From positions 1 to 64,000 of the forward strand of contig JAJFII010000006.1 of assembly GCA_021775095.1 (NCBI GenBank): DNA of 64,000 nt, given 5' to 3'. The stretch comes from Rhodospirillales bacterium (lineage in GTDB: Bacteria > Pseudomonadota > Alphaproteobacteria > Rhodospirillales > Casp-alpha2). Every line of letters starts with the position of its first letter. The first letter of the stretch is position 1. Below are positions 17,706-26,734 of the stretch, in pieces. The position numbers and the translations under genes are program-made. The notes under the pieces were generated by a model. It did no database searches. It had not been told where the DNA came from and was given only the letters and a program-made list of their open reading frames with translations.

Positions 17706-18454
17706 TATGTTTGGGCATTTATGAGCGGCAATATTTTGTTCGCCGCCTTGTCCAGATCAGAATCGTAATCAAGCTCGACCCAGGGGGTTCCGGTAATATC
17801 TTCAAACCCAAATGTCCCGGGTCGCGTGTTTTTCATGACTTCGCAAAACGCATCTTCATAGGCACCGCCGTCTTCGCCCCGGCCGATAAACCCAAGGACA
17901 CTGTCGGCAACCTGATTGGCAATAACCGGCGACATTTTTAAAAACCCAGGCCACTCACCAACGACATCATAAGAATCGCCAAGAGACTTCCCAAAATCGA
18001 CAACAATGTCGTTATTAATACATACTTTGACAAAATCATCCGTCGATTGAAATTCACGGTCAATAATGAAGCAGCAATTTTCCTTGGATGTGACCAGTCT
18101 TGTCAACAGATCGGGATGATAGAGAACGTCGGCATCCATAAACAAAACGTCATCGCCGCTGCGCAAAACGTCTTCACCTTTTGCCAGGGAATATTTGGGC
18201 CCTTCCCGATAGCGGGGGTTATCGACAAAATTGACAAATTTAGGCGGTGCCACCCTGGTGACTTCAGAGATCAATTCCGCTTTTCCATGGCCAACGATCA
18301 GTGTCAGCTGTTCGATCGCATTTGCCTGCAGGCAATTGATATGGCGCTCAATCAGTGATTGACCTCCAAATTTCAACAGGGCCTTCGGCAGTTCTGAATT
18401 TTCGTCACCAAAAAGACGCCGCCCTAAACCGGCGGCCAGCATCAAGGCTTTCAT
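17705..18454 (-). CDS. nucleotidyltransferase (phosphocholine/sugar-phosphate nucleotidyltransferase-like)
   Basis: A 249-residue GT-A-like NTP transferase. The N-terminal signature is MKALMLAAGLGRRL with the downstream LPKALLKFGG lysine, and the metal-binding motif is DVLFMDADVLYHPD (residues about 102-115). It resembles LicC-type phosphocholine cytidylyltransferases more than RmlA. It would activate a phosphorylated alcohol or sugar with CTP/UTP. AAGGAAT precedes ATG 18454. It heads a two-gene coupled unit with the GNAT, 85 bases downstream of hpnA on the same strand, so all three may form one operon. Confidence 0.85.
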   Translation of the reverse strand: MKALMLAAGLGRRLFGDENSELPKALLKFGGQSLIERHINCLQANAIEQLTLIVGHGKAELISEVTRVAPPKFVNFVDNPRYREGPKYSLAKGEDVLRSGDDVLFMDADVLYHPDLLTRLVTSKENCCFIIDREFQSTDDFVKVCINNDIVVDFGKSLGDSYDVVGEWPGFLKMSPVIANQVADSVLGFIGRGEDGGAYEDAFCEVMKNTRPGTFGFEDITGTPWVELDYDSDLDKAANKILPLINAQT

Positions 18455-18539
18455 TGGTATTCCTTATGTGGCTTTTTGCAAAATCCGGGAATAAGTAACC
18501 CCGGCCCTGGCCCGGAGCAAGACCCCAGCGGCCTTTTAC

Positions 18540-19523
18540 TTAAAAATAACCCTCCGCCTGAAACCAGCGCACAGCGTCGTCCAACGCCGCGGTCGCGGGT
18601 CTTGAGCTGTATCCCAGTTGCCGTTCGGCTTTGGCGGAGGAAAAGAACATTTTCTTTTTTGCCATTTTAACCCCATCGACCACCACAAACGGCGTTTCAC
18701 CGCCACTTAACCGGGTCCAGGCTTCCGCCACGTAAGCGATGGGCAAAATGGCGTTGTGGGGGATTTTCAGGCGTGGCGGTTTACGGCCCTGACGATTGGC
18801 GATATGGGTCAAGATCTGCGACAACTCCATGTCTGTTCCGCCCAAAATGTATCGTTCGCCAATTTCCCCCCGCTCAAATGCCAGCAGATGACCTGCAGCC
18901 ACGTCATCTACATGGGCAATATTCAGGCCCGTATCAACAAATGCCGGCATTCGACCGGCTGCCGCTTCCACGATCATTCGCCCGGTCGGCGTTGGTTTGA
19001 TGTCGCGCGGACCAATGGGCGTCGACGGATTGACGATAACCACTGGCGCCAGATGGTCGTCGATCAGCTGTTGCACGGCCTGCTCTGCCCGAAATTTGGA
19101 TTGTTTATAGACGCCGATCATATCTGAATAGGCGACCGGGGTTTGTTCATCTGCGACGCCGTCTTTGATAATTCCGAGCGTCGCGACACTGGACGTATAA
19201 ACGATGCGTTCGACCTTTGCCGCCGTTGCCGCCCGAATAATGGCAACCGATCCGTCCACATTAGCGGCAAACATTTTCGCCGGATCCCGGGCCCATAACC
19301 GATAGTCGGCAGCGACGTGATAGACCCCGGAGCAGCCATCAACGACGGTTTGCAGGCCATCGGGGTGCAGCAGATCCCCTTCGGCAATTTCGACGTTTTG
19401 ACCGCCGAGGTTACGTCGATCACTGCCTGGCCGCACCAATACCCGCACGGTTTCTCCGGCCGCCAGGAGCCGTCGGACAACGGCGGAACCAACAAAACCT
19501 GTGGCACCGGTAACAAGGATCAT
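18540..19523 (-). CDS. hpnA: hopanoid-associated sugar epimerase HpnA
   Basis: A 327-residue extended SDR beginning MILVTGATGFVGSAVVRRLL (TGxxGxxG). The family-typical YHVAADYRLWARDP segment is at about residue 68-82, followed by the TSSVATLG region and NPSTPIGPRDIKPTPTGR. These are strong hallmarks of HpnA, an oxidoreductase of hopanoid loci whose exact reaction is still debated. The active-site Tyr falls in SDMIGVYKQSKFRAE (YxxxK). It is divergent from ispH-hpnH across a 207-bp promoter region, which supports membership in the hopanoid locus. Confidence 0.93.
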   Translation of the reverse strand: MILVTGATGFVGSAVVRRLLAAGETVRVLVRPGSDRRNLGGQNVEIAEGDLLHPDGLQTVVDGCSGVYHVAADYRLWARDPAKMFAANVDGSVAIIRAATAAKVERIVYTSSVATLGIIKDGVADEQTPVAYSDMIGVYKQSKFRAEQAVQQLIDDHLAPVVIVNPSTPIGPRDIKPTPTGRMIVEAAAGRMPAFVDTGLNIAHVDDVAAGHLLAFERGEIGERYILGGTDMELSQILTHIANRQGRKPPRLKIPHNAILPIAYVAEAWTRLSGGETPFVVVDGVKMAKKKMFFSSAKAERQLGYSSRPATAALDDAVRWFQAEGYF

Positions 19524-19730
19524 GCGCGACGTCCCATCAAAACAACTCTAAATCTCGTGTGTTTCATGAATGTATGCTGGAATACTTATAAAAAATAGCC
19601 TAGTAAATGGCCTCATAGGGCTTCACCTTTATCAGGTTCGTTCCTATTTACAATATGGATTGGCACTGGAGTTTCGTATTCTCGGCTGTTATCCATGCGA
19701 CGGGCCTTTTTTAACCACTGCGAGACCTCC

Positions 19731-20690
19731 ATGAGCCGACCCATTAAAGTTTTGCTAGCCAGCCCCAGGGGCTTTTGTGCCGGTGTTGAACGCGCCATTG
19801 AAATCGTCGAACGGGCGCTGGAAAAATTCGGCCCACCGGTTTATGTGCGCCATGAGATTGTCCATAATAAACACGTGGTTGATTCACTCAGGGCCAAGGG
19901 TGCCATCTTTGTCGAAGAAGTTGACGAAATTCCGGAAGGTGGAAATACCATATTTAGTGCCCACGGGGTTTCCGACGCGGTTGTTGATGGGGCCAGGGAT
20001 CGTGGTTTGGCGGTTGTTGACGCGACCTGCCCGCTGGTTTCCAAGGTACACAAAGAGGGCCAGAATCATGCTGGACGCGGTCGTCAGGTTATTTTGATCG
20101 GCCACGCGGGCCATCCGGAAGTCGAAGGAACCCAGGGACGGATACCCGGCGGTGTGTTGCTTGTTACCAATTCAGATGACGTCGAGTCCCTGAACGTTTC
20201 CAACCCGGATCAACTGGCCTACGTCACCCAGACAACTTTGAGCGTTGACGATACCCGCGATGTTATCGAAGCCCTAAAAAAGCGGTTCCCTACGATACAG
20301 GGACCGGACGTCAAAGACATCTGTTACGCCACCCAGAACCGCCAACAGGCGGTCCGAGAACTGGCAGGCTCGGTTGATTTACTTCTTGTCGTTGGTGCTT
20401 CCAACAGCTCCAACTCCAACCGTTTACGCGATTTGGGCGATGAAATGGGGGTGCCGAGTTATCTGATTGCCGACGCCAACGAATTTGACCCGTCCTGGTT
20501 GATGGATGTACAGACCGTTGGTGTAACCGCCGGTGCGTCGGCACCGGAAGAGCTGGTGCAGGGGCTTATTGATCGTCTCGGTGAATGTGGCGACGTTTCC
20601 GTTGAGAAGCTGAAGGGCGTCGAAGAAAATGTCGTCTTCAAATTGCCAAAAGAAATAACTGATTCCAATCGTCATTCTGTAGGAGCCTAA
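19731..20690 (+). CDS. ispH: 4-hydroxy-3-methylbut-2-enyl diphosphate reductase
   Basis: A 319-residue IspH/LytB enzyme that makes IPP and DMAPP at the end of the MEP pathway. The three cysteines that hold the [4Fe-4S] cluster are Cys16 ([12 protein letters not shown]), Cys100 ([10 protein letters not shown]) and Cys198 ([11 protein letters not shown]). The proton-donor Glu130 is in GHPEVEGT. An upstream in-frame start at 19695 would add 12 residues; ATG 19731 gives the family N-terminus. Neither has a clear ribosome site. It lies 3 bases before hpnH, so the pair is an operon linking precursor supply to hopanoid extension. Confidence 0.97.
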   Translation: MSRPIKVLLASPRGFCAGVERAIEIVERALEKFGPPVYVRHEIVHNKHVVDSLRAKGAIFVEEVDEIPEGGNTIFSAHGVSDAVVDGARDRGLAVVDATCPLVSKVHKEGQNHAGRGRQVILIGHAGHPEVEGTQGRIPGGVLLVTNSDDVESLNVSNPDQLAYVTQTTLSVDDTRDVIEALKKRFPTIQGPDVKDICYATQNRQQAVRELAGSVDLLLVVGASNSSNSNRLRDLGDEMGVPSYLIADANEFDPSWLMDVQTVGVTAGASAPEELVQGLIDRLGECGDVSVEKLKGVEENVVFKLPKEITDSNRHSVGA

Positions 20691-20693
20691 TCA

Positions 20694-21863
20694 ATGGCCG
20701 TGCCTGTTATTCAACAATTGCGTGTTGGTGCATACATCATGAAACAGCGCCTTTTGGGAGTTGCCAAATACCCCCTGGTGCTCATGTTAGAACCGTTGTT
20801 TCGTTGTAATCTGGCCTGCCCCGGATGTGGTAAGATTGATTACGAAGACAGCACCTTGAACAAACGCTTAAGCGCCGAAGCGTGTCTTCATGCGGCGGAC
20901 GAATGTGGCGCTCCTATTGTCTCGATACCCGGCGGCGAGCCGTTGATTCACAAGGAAATTCAACAAATCGTAGAAGGCCTAGTTGCTCGCAAGAAATTTG
21001 TTTATTTGTGTACCAACGGGTTATTGTTGGAGAAAAAACTGGATCTCTTCAAACCCTCGCCTTATCTGACTTTTTCCATACATTTAGATGGTATGCGTGA
21101 GCATCACGACCACGCGGTAAACCAGGCCGGGACCTTTGACAAAGCCGTATCCGCCATTAAAGCCGCGAAAAGCCGAGGGTTTCGGGTAAACGTAAATTGT
21201 ACCCTGTTTAACCAGATGACGGCAACGGAGGCGGCGACGTTTTTCGATTTCTGCATGAATGAGCTAAATATCGAAGGCATCACCATTTCGCCCGGCTACG
21301 CCTATGAACGGGCCCCGGACCAGGAAAATTTCCTGTCGCGCAAGCGCACAAAACAGTTGTTTCGTGATATTTTCGAACTCCAGGGCAAGAAAAAATGGCG
21401 GTTTAGTCAATCGTCTTTGTTCATGGACTTTTTGGCCGGAAATCAAACCTACGAATGTACCCCCTGGGGAAATCCGACCCGTAATATCTTTGGTTGGCAA
21501 AAACCCTGTTATTTGCTGTCTGAAGGTTATGCGAATACCTTCAAGGAGCTCATGGAGGAGACACAGTGGGAGCAATATGGCACCGGAAAATATGAAAAGT
21601 GTGCCGATTGTATGGTCCATTGCGGTTATGAAGCCAGTGCGGTTAATGATACGGTGGCCAACCCTCTGAAGGCCCTGGAAGTGTTTTTAAACGGGATCAA
21701 TACCAAGGGACCGATGGCACCGGAGATTTCCCTGGAGAATCAACGGCCGGCCGAGTTTGTTTTTGAAGGTTTGGTGAAAACGCTAACCCAACAACGCGAA
21801 GAAGATGAAGCCCGCTCACGCGAACCGAAACAGCGGGCCGATCAGGCTGGACACGCGGCGTAA
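20694..21863 (+). CDS. hpnH: adenosyl-hopene transferase HpnH (radical SAM)
   Basis: A 389-residue radical SAM protein with the CxxxCxxC cluster motif at Cys38, Cys42 and Cys45 (FRCNLACPGCGK), followed by SIPGGEPLIH. A C-terminal SPASM-like region has Cys residues in KCADCMVHCGYEAS. HpnH adds a 5'-deoxyadenosyl radical to diploptene to give adenosylhopane, the first step of C35 side-chain formation. Length and motifs match the family. Its last 48 bases overlap the 3' end of hpnG on the opposite strand. The tail is rich in Glu, Arg and Ala and looks disordered. Confidence 0.97.
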   Translation: MAVPVIQQLRVGAYIMKQRLLGVAKYPLVLMLEPLFRCNLACPGCGKIDYEDSTLNKRLSAEACLHAADECGAPIVSIPGGEPLIHKEIQQIVEGLVARKKFVYLCTNGLLLEKKLDLFKPSPYLTFSIHLDGMREHHDHAVNQAGTFDKAVSAIKAAKSRGFRVNVNCTLFNQMTATEAATFFDFCMNELNIEGITISPGYAYERAPDQENFLSRKRTKQLFRDIFELQGKKKWRFSQSSLFMDFLAGNQTYECTPWGNPTRNIFGWQKPCYLLSEGYANTFKELMEETQWEQYGTGKYEKCADCMVHCGYEASAVNDTVANPLKALEVFLNGINTKGPMAPEISLENQRPAEFVFEGLVKTLTQQREEDEARSREPKQRADQAGHAA

Positions 21864-22496
21864 TTGGCCAACCGCCGTCTCCATATCCCTGGACAGGGCA
21901 ATGAGATCAGGAATTTGACCCGGGTGCTGTAAAAGGCGCCTGAGGATCAATCCTGGTTTTGGCCGCCCGTCGGCACCGATGACGCCCAATGCGGCGGAAG
22001 GCAAAATCCGGCCAGCGTCGTCGGAGATGATCCGGATCGCCAAAAACGGGGTAGAGGTCGCCGCCGATACCCGCGCCATCCGATGGGTTTCCATATCGAC
22101 ACACAGAGCACCACCGGTTTCGTATATTTCTCTTTTTGCCTGTGCAGATGTAATCGCCCTGTCTGACCCAAAAAGAATTCCCTGGTGCACCAGACCCGGG
22201 GTTTTAGGCAAACCATCACAAACCCGGTGTCGCCAGTTCTCAGCGCCCGCTAATGTCACGCCATCGGCATCACAAACGTGCGACGCGACAACAACATCGC
22301 CGACCTTTAAATGCGGCGACAGGGCACCAGCGACGCCAAAACTGAGAAGCGCTCCGCACCCCTGCTCGATCAGGCTGCGTGACAGGGATTCGGCCCGTTC
22401 GGCATTGGCACCGGCGCAAACCACCAGGGTATCGGGTTGATCTTGGGCAAGGCAACTGACTTCACGTTGTAAACCGGTCAGAATACCTAGTTTCAT
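21816..22496 (-). CDS. hpnG: hopanoid-associated phosphorylase HpnG
   Basis: A 226-residue protein of the PNP/UDP/MTAN nucleosidase superfamily. Visible features are the LLSFGVAGALSPHLKVGDVVVAS core (quoted in part) and the active-site CVDMETHRMARV segment at about residues 140-150. HpnG releases adenine from adenosylhopane to give ribosylhopane, following HpnH. ATG 22496 follows the shc stop by 3 bases (TAA TTG ATG), so it is the last gene of the minus-strand hpn operon. The 3' end overlaps hpnH by 48 bases in tail-to-tail arrangement. Confidence 0.92.
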   Translation of the reverse strand: MKLGILTGLQREVSCLAQDQPDTLVVCAGANAERAESLSRSLIEQGCGALLSFGVAGALSPHLKVGDVVVASHVCDADGVTLAGAENWRHRVCDGLPKTPGLVHQGILFGSDRAITSAQAKREIYETGGALCVDMETHRMARVSAATSTPFLAIRIISDDAGRILPSAALGVIGADGRPKPGLILRRLLQHPGQIPDLIALSRDMETAVGQLRRVSSLIGPLFRFA

Positions 22497-22499
22497 CAA

Positions 22500-24464
22500 T
22501 TAAATGCCGTGACGGGGAAGTTTGGCGTTGCGGTTATTTAAATCCTTGTACCGCGATAAGGTCCACAGTGGGAAAAACGAACGGTAACCATGGTATCGTA
22601 AATAAAAAATCCGCGGGAAGCCAACCGCATTAAAATACTCTTCCTCCCATTTTCCTTCCTCATGCGGTTCATTCAGCAAATAGGCAATACCACCCTTGAC
22701 CGAAACACTATCGACCTCACCGGCCGCCATTAACCCCAATACGGCCCATGAGGTTTGGGAAGGCGTTGATGACTTGACTTCGTCGCGGCGGTGCTGCCAA
22801 TAACTGGCACAATCTTCCCCCCAACCCCCATCGGGCTGTTGACGTCCTTTTAACCAGTCAACGGCTTTTCGAACGTAGGGTTGCTCCATGTCTTCGCCGA
22901 CCGCGTTGAGCGCGCACAAAACCGACCAGGTGCCATAGACGTAGTTGTTGCCCCAGCGGCCAAACCACGACCCGTCCGGTTCCTGCTCCGCTTTTAAATA
23001 GGCCAGGGCCTTCGCAACGGCGACATTTTCATTTGAATACCCCATCTGCGCCAACATTCCCAGGCAGCGGGCACTGACATCTGCCGTCGGCGGATCAAGC
23101 AACGCGCCGTGATCGGCAAATGGGATATGCTGCAGGAGATCGTGGGTATTATCCGCATCGAAGGCCCCCCAGCCGCCGTTTTTACTCTGCATGCCGAGAA
23201 TCCATTCGGTTGCGCGATCAATGGCGGTTTTATATTTTTCCGGGTTGGCCCGGTGCAACGCCATGACCACAACGGCCGTGTCATCGACGTCTGGATAATA
23301 ATCATTCCAATACTGAAAGGCCCAGCCGCCCGGGCGCACGTGGCCTTTGTTGGCCGCCCAGTCGCCTTTGACGTCGAGAATTTGCCGGCTGACCAGCCAT
23401 TCAGCAGCCCTGTCAAAAACCGGATCACCATCACCAATGCCGGATTCAAGCAGCGCATGAATGGCCAGACCCGTATCCCACACCGGCGACAGGCAGGGTT
23501 GGCAATAGGCGCTGCCTTTTTCGTCGTCAATAACCAACAATTTGTCGATTGCCTTGCGGGCAATCACATAGTCCGGGTGGTCTTTGGGATAATTCATGGC
23601 ATCAAAGGCCATGACGGAATTGGCGATGGCCGGGAAGATACCGCCCAGTCCATCGTCGCCGTTCAGACGTTCATGGACAAACTCCAGGGCTTTCTGAATG
23701 CCCTTTTTTTCGAAGTAGGCGGGTAATAAGGGTTCGGCTTTTTGCATGATCCGGTCAAGACCAAGAAACATATCGCCGATCCAATGGCCGGTGGGATTGA
23801 CCATATAGTTGGTTTCTTGCTCGGCGGGGATTTTGAACAGTTCTCTGATATGGGTTTTCCGAGGATTTTTGGCCTTCGGCTTTAAGGCGGCAACAACAAA
23901 CAAGGGTATCATCACCGTCCGCGACCAATAGGAGACTTTATCGATATGGAACGGCGACCATTTGGGAAGTAACATTGCCTCAGGGCGAATTACCGGCACG
24001 GCCCGCCAAGGGACCTGTTCAAAGAGTGCCAGCGCGATGCGGGTGAACACATTGGCTTTGGCGGCACCGCCATGGTCCAATATGGCTTTGCGGGCCTTCA
24101 GCATGTGCGGCGCATCGATTGAATCGCCGACCAGTTTAAGAGCATAGTAGGCCTTTACTGAGGCGCTCATGTTAAAATCGCCGTCATGGTAAAGCGGCCA
24201 GCCACCATGGGTTTCCTGGATGGATCTCAAGTAAATGGCAAGTTTTTGTTCAATTCCATCGTCGATATCACCCAAAAAATGATTGAGGAAGATAAATTCT
24301 GCGGGGATCGTCGCGTCCGCTTCGAGCTCGAACGCCCAGTGGCCGTCAGCATTTTGCTGACCGGCCAACCATTGCGACGCCTCTTCGATGGTGCCATCGA
24401 GCAGACGGTCGTCTGACGCCCTCACCTGCTCGGCCGGGCTTGCTTTTCTATCGAAACTTACCAT
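22500..24464 (-). CDS. shc: squalene-hopene cyclase
   Basis: A 654-residue class II triterpene cyclase of normal length. The protonating DxDD motif is DVDD at 392-395. Multiple QW repeats are visible (QQNADGHW, QETHGGWP, QSKNGGWG, QEPDGSWFGRW, QQPDGGWGED). It folds squalene into hopene and diplopterol as a monotopic membrane enzyme. It is separated from hpnE by 124 bases that hold a stem-loop, and is translationally close to hpnG. Position within a hpnM-C-B-D-E-shc-G run is standard. Confidence 0.98.
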   Translation of the reverse strand: MVSFDRKASPAEQVRASDDRLLDGTIEEASQWLAGQQNADGHWAFELEADATIPAEFIFLNHFLGDIDDGIEQKLAIYLRSIQETHGGWPLYHDGDFNMSASVKAYYALKLVGDSIDAPHMLKARKAILDHGGAAKANVFTRIALALFEQVPWRAVPVIRPEAMLLPKWSPFHIDKVSYWSRTVMIPLFVVAALKPKAKNPRKTHIRELFKIPAEQETNYMVNPTGHWIGDMFLGLDRIMQKAEPLLPAYFEKKGIQKALEFVHERLNGDDGLGGIFPAIANSVMAFDAMNYPKDHPDYVIARKAIDKLLVIDDEKGSAYCQPCLSPVWDTGLAIHALLESGIGDGDPVFDRAAEWLVSRQILDVKGDWAANKGHVRPGGWAFQYWNDYYPDVDDTAVVVMALHRANPEKYKTAIDRATEWILGMQSKNGGWGAFDADNTHDLLQHIPFADHGALLDPPTADVSARCLGMLAQMGYSNENVAVAKALAYLKAEQEPDGSWFGRWGNNYVYGTWSVLCALNAVGEDMEQPYVRKAVDWLKGRQQPDGGWGEDCASYWQHRRDEVKSSTPSQTSWAVLGLMAAGEVDSVSVKGGIAYLLNEPHEEGKWEEEYFNAVGFPRIFYLRYHGYRSFFPLWTLSRYKDLNNRNAKLPRHGI

Positions 24465-24544
24465 CCCGTTTGCCTACAATATTTGAACCGTCAATTGAAA
24501 GTCCCCTGATCTGCCCCATCGGCGATATATAATGAAATAGATCG

Positions 24545-24566
24545 GCGGTTTTTGTCAAAAAACCGC
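24545..24566. other. stem-loop between hpnE and shc
   Basis: GCGGTTTTT (24545-24553) pairs with AAAAACCGC (24558-24566) over a 4-base loop. No T-tract follows on the minus strand. It may act as a processing or stabilising hairpin that separates hpnE and shc expression. Confidence 0.5.
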
Positions 24567-24588
24567 GATAAATACAAGGACTCGTTTG

Positions 24589-25872
24589 TTATTTTACCAT
24601 ATCAGCCGCCAGCCGACCCGAGCGTATGGTCCCTTCGATTGTCGCGGGCAGGCCGTTTTGCGTCCAATCCCCCGCAAGGTACAGGTTTTTGAAGGTTGTT
24701 TGTGGGCCCGGGCGTTTTAGGACCTGGGCCGGTGTCTGCGCAAAAGTCGCACGTTTTTCCTTAACGATTCGATGCTCAGCCATGGCAGGTTCTCCAAGGT
24801 TAAGGGCGACACAAATATCCGCCCACAACCGGGCGGCAATGGCTTCGTTGCTGCGGTTTGCCAATTGCGTTGCAGCGCTAACGGTAATCGACGCGACATC
24901 ATTTCTGATGAACAGCCAGTGGGCGTCGCCGCCGACCAGGCCCATAAACCGAACGCCGGTTTGTCCGCCGGGGATGCGAAAATGTCCGTTGACGATGGGC
25001 CGGAATTCATCGGGCACCGTGAGGCCTGGAACCAGTGATCCGGCTATATTGGCTGGCACGGCCAAAATGACACGGTCATCTTTCGGCAGATCAATCGTTC
25101 GTTCAGCAAAATCCAGTGCAACACAATCGGTCGCGGAAAAATTTATTTTCCTGAGCCGGTGATTAAACAAAACAGAATTGTTTGATTGTCGCAAACGGGC
25201 GATGGCCGGATCAACAAAACTTTCGCTGAGACCGTCACGGACAAGGAGCGGAATGCATGCGCCGCCGCCTCGGCCAAAGGTTTCACGCAGCACCGGCCAC
25301 AGCAGTCTGGCGGATGCCTGATCGGCTTCGGTATTTAAGACCGAGACTGATAAGGGTTCCCAAAACTTTTCGAACAGCTCCCCAGGCCCTGCCAGGCATT
25401 GGCTGACGGTTGCCGCCGGCCGGGCAAAGGCCAAGGACAAGCCGCGCAGATATTCGCGCAGTCGGGTCCTAGGCACCCGCCCCGACCCGGAAAACAAGGA
25501 CCAGGGAATAACACCGGGATCCGGTTTGACGGACCAGCTTTCTCCCGTCCGCACATCGAGGAAGGGAAATTCCGCATGGGTTGCGCCGACCAAAGACCGT
25601 TCCGACCCAATTTGTTTCAGGTAGTCAAAAGTTGCATGATTTCCGCTTAATAGAAGGTGATTTCCATTGTCAATTCGGCAGTTCATTTTATCGTCATAGT
25701 ACGAACGACAGCGCCCGCCGCCGTGGCCTGCCGCTTCATAAACGGTGACCGGAGCGCCACGGTCGGCAAGCCGTACCGCCGCCGACAGTCCGGCCAGTCC
25801 GGCACCGACAATATGGACCGTTCCAGGCAACCTAAAAAATTCCGAAACGGATCGCCGTCCAGGCTTTTTCAA
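24589..25872 (-). CDS. hpnE: hydroxysqualene dehydroxylase HpnE
   Basis: A 427-residue FAD-dependent amine-oxidase-fold enzyme. The dinucleotide motif is VHIVGAGLAGLSAAVRLADRG at about residues 18-38 (quoted in part), followed by the GGRCRSY segment. The C-terminal FAD motif is NLYLAGDWTQNGLPATIEGTIRSG, also typical. HpnE reduces hydroxysqualene to squalene, the third step of the HpnCDE route. The start at 25872 overlaps the hpnD 3' end by 41 bases, and no internal Met precedes the Rossmann motif. Confidence 0.93.
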   Translation of the reverse strand: MKKPGRRSVSEFFRLPGTVHIVGAGLAGLSAAVRLADRGAPVTVYEAAGHGGGRCRSYYDDKMNCRIDNGNHLLLSGNHATFDYLKQIGSERSLVGATHAEFPFLDVRTGESWSVKPDPGVIPWSLFSGSGRVPRTRLREYLRGLSLAFARPAATVSQCLAGPGELFEKFWEPLSVSVLNTEADQASARLLWPVLRETFGRGGGACIPLLVRDGLSESFVDPAIARLRQSNNSVLFNHRLRKINFSATDCVALDFAERTIDLPKDDRVILAVPANIAGSLVPGLTVPDEFRPIVNGHFRIPGGQTGVRFMGLVGGDAHWLFIRNDVASITVSAATQLANRSNEAIAARLWADICVALNLGEPAMAEHRIVKEKRATFAQTPAQVLKRPGPQTTFKNLYLAGDWTQNGLPATIEGTIRSGRLAADMVK

Positions 25873-26710
25873 TCTTTGATAAGCGGACGGGTTTCGAGAG
25901 GTCGCGCCAGCCGCGGTGCATCAGTTTAGCAAGTATCTGGCTATAGACTTCCATCATCATGACAGCCGGGCGCACCTGATCCCGCTGACATTGTTTTAAC
26001 AGGCTCCTGGCTTCCGCATATCGGCGTTCGGCAATGTGAGACAACAGTTCACAAACATTGGCGAACGCCGGGTTTTTGAGCACATGAGTGATCTCGTCGG
26101 CGTCGATATCATGGGAAATGAGCAGGTCTCTGGGGATATAAAGGCGGTTTCGAGTGGCGTCTTCTTTGACGTCTCGCAAAATATTCGTCAATTGTAAGGC
26201 CTGACCCTGGGCGAAGGCGAGTTTTATACCGAGGGCATCGGCAACGCCAAATACCCGGACCGACAGGCGGCCCACGGCGCTGGCGACGCGGTCGCAATAC
26301 AATTCAAGTTCCGCCATGGATGAAATGCGAACACTTTCTTCGGCATCGGTTTGCATCCCGTCAATGATGGCTCTGAAATCGTCCTTAACCAAACCGTACT
26401 GTTCAACCGGCCCCAACAGGGCCTTGGTAATCATGTGCCGGGGTTGTTCGCCATATAAACGTTCAATCTCACCGCGCCACAGGGCCAATGCCGCTCGTTT
26501 GTCGTCGATCTCGCCCGGTTCATCGGCAATATCGTCAACGACGCGGCAAAACGCATAAATCGCATACATGGCGCGCCGCTTCTGTTCCGGTAACCGCCGC
26601 ATGGCCCAGAAGAATGAACTGCCGGATCGCCGCACAATGGCTTCGATTTCGGCGTCAATGCGCTCACTATCCAGTTTGTTTTTAAGGTCCATATCCGTCA
26701 TAGGTGCCAT
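25832..26710 (-). CDS. hpnD: presqualene diphosphate synthase HpnD
   Basis: A 292-residue all-alpha trans-isoprenyl synthase. The first aspartate-rich motif is CRVVDDIADE (about 55-64) and the second is LTNILRDVKEDATRNRLYIP. It condenses two farnesyl diphosphates to presqualene diphosphate. Start ATG 26710, with alternatives at 26701 and 26692. It follows hpnB by about 24 bases and overlaps hpnE at its end. Confidence 0.95.
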   Translation of the reverse strand: MAPMTDMDLKNKLDSERIDAEIEAIVRRSGSSFFWAMRRLPEQKRRAMYAIYAFCRVVDDIADEPGEIDDKRAALALWRGEIERLYGEQPRHMITKALLGPVEQYGLVKDDFRAIIDGMQTDAEESVRISSMAELELYCDRVASAVGRLSVRVFGVADALGIKLAFAQGQALQLTNILRDVKEDATRNRLYIPRDLLISHDIDADEITHVLKNPAFANVCELLSHIAERRYAEARSLLKQCQRDQVRPAVMMMEVYSQILAKLMHRGWRDLSKPVRLSKIEKAWTAIRFGIF

Positions 26711-26734
26711 GCATACACGACCAAATGCGCCACG

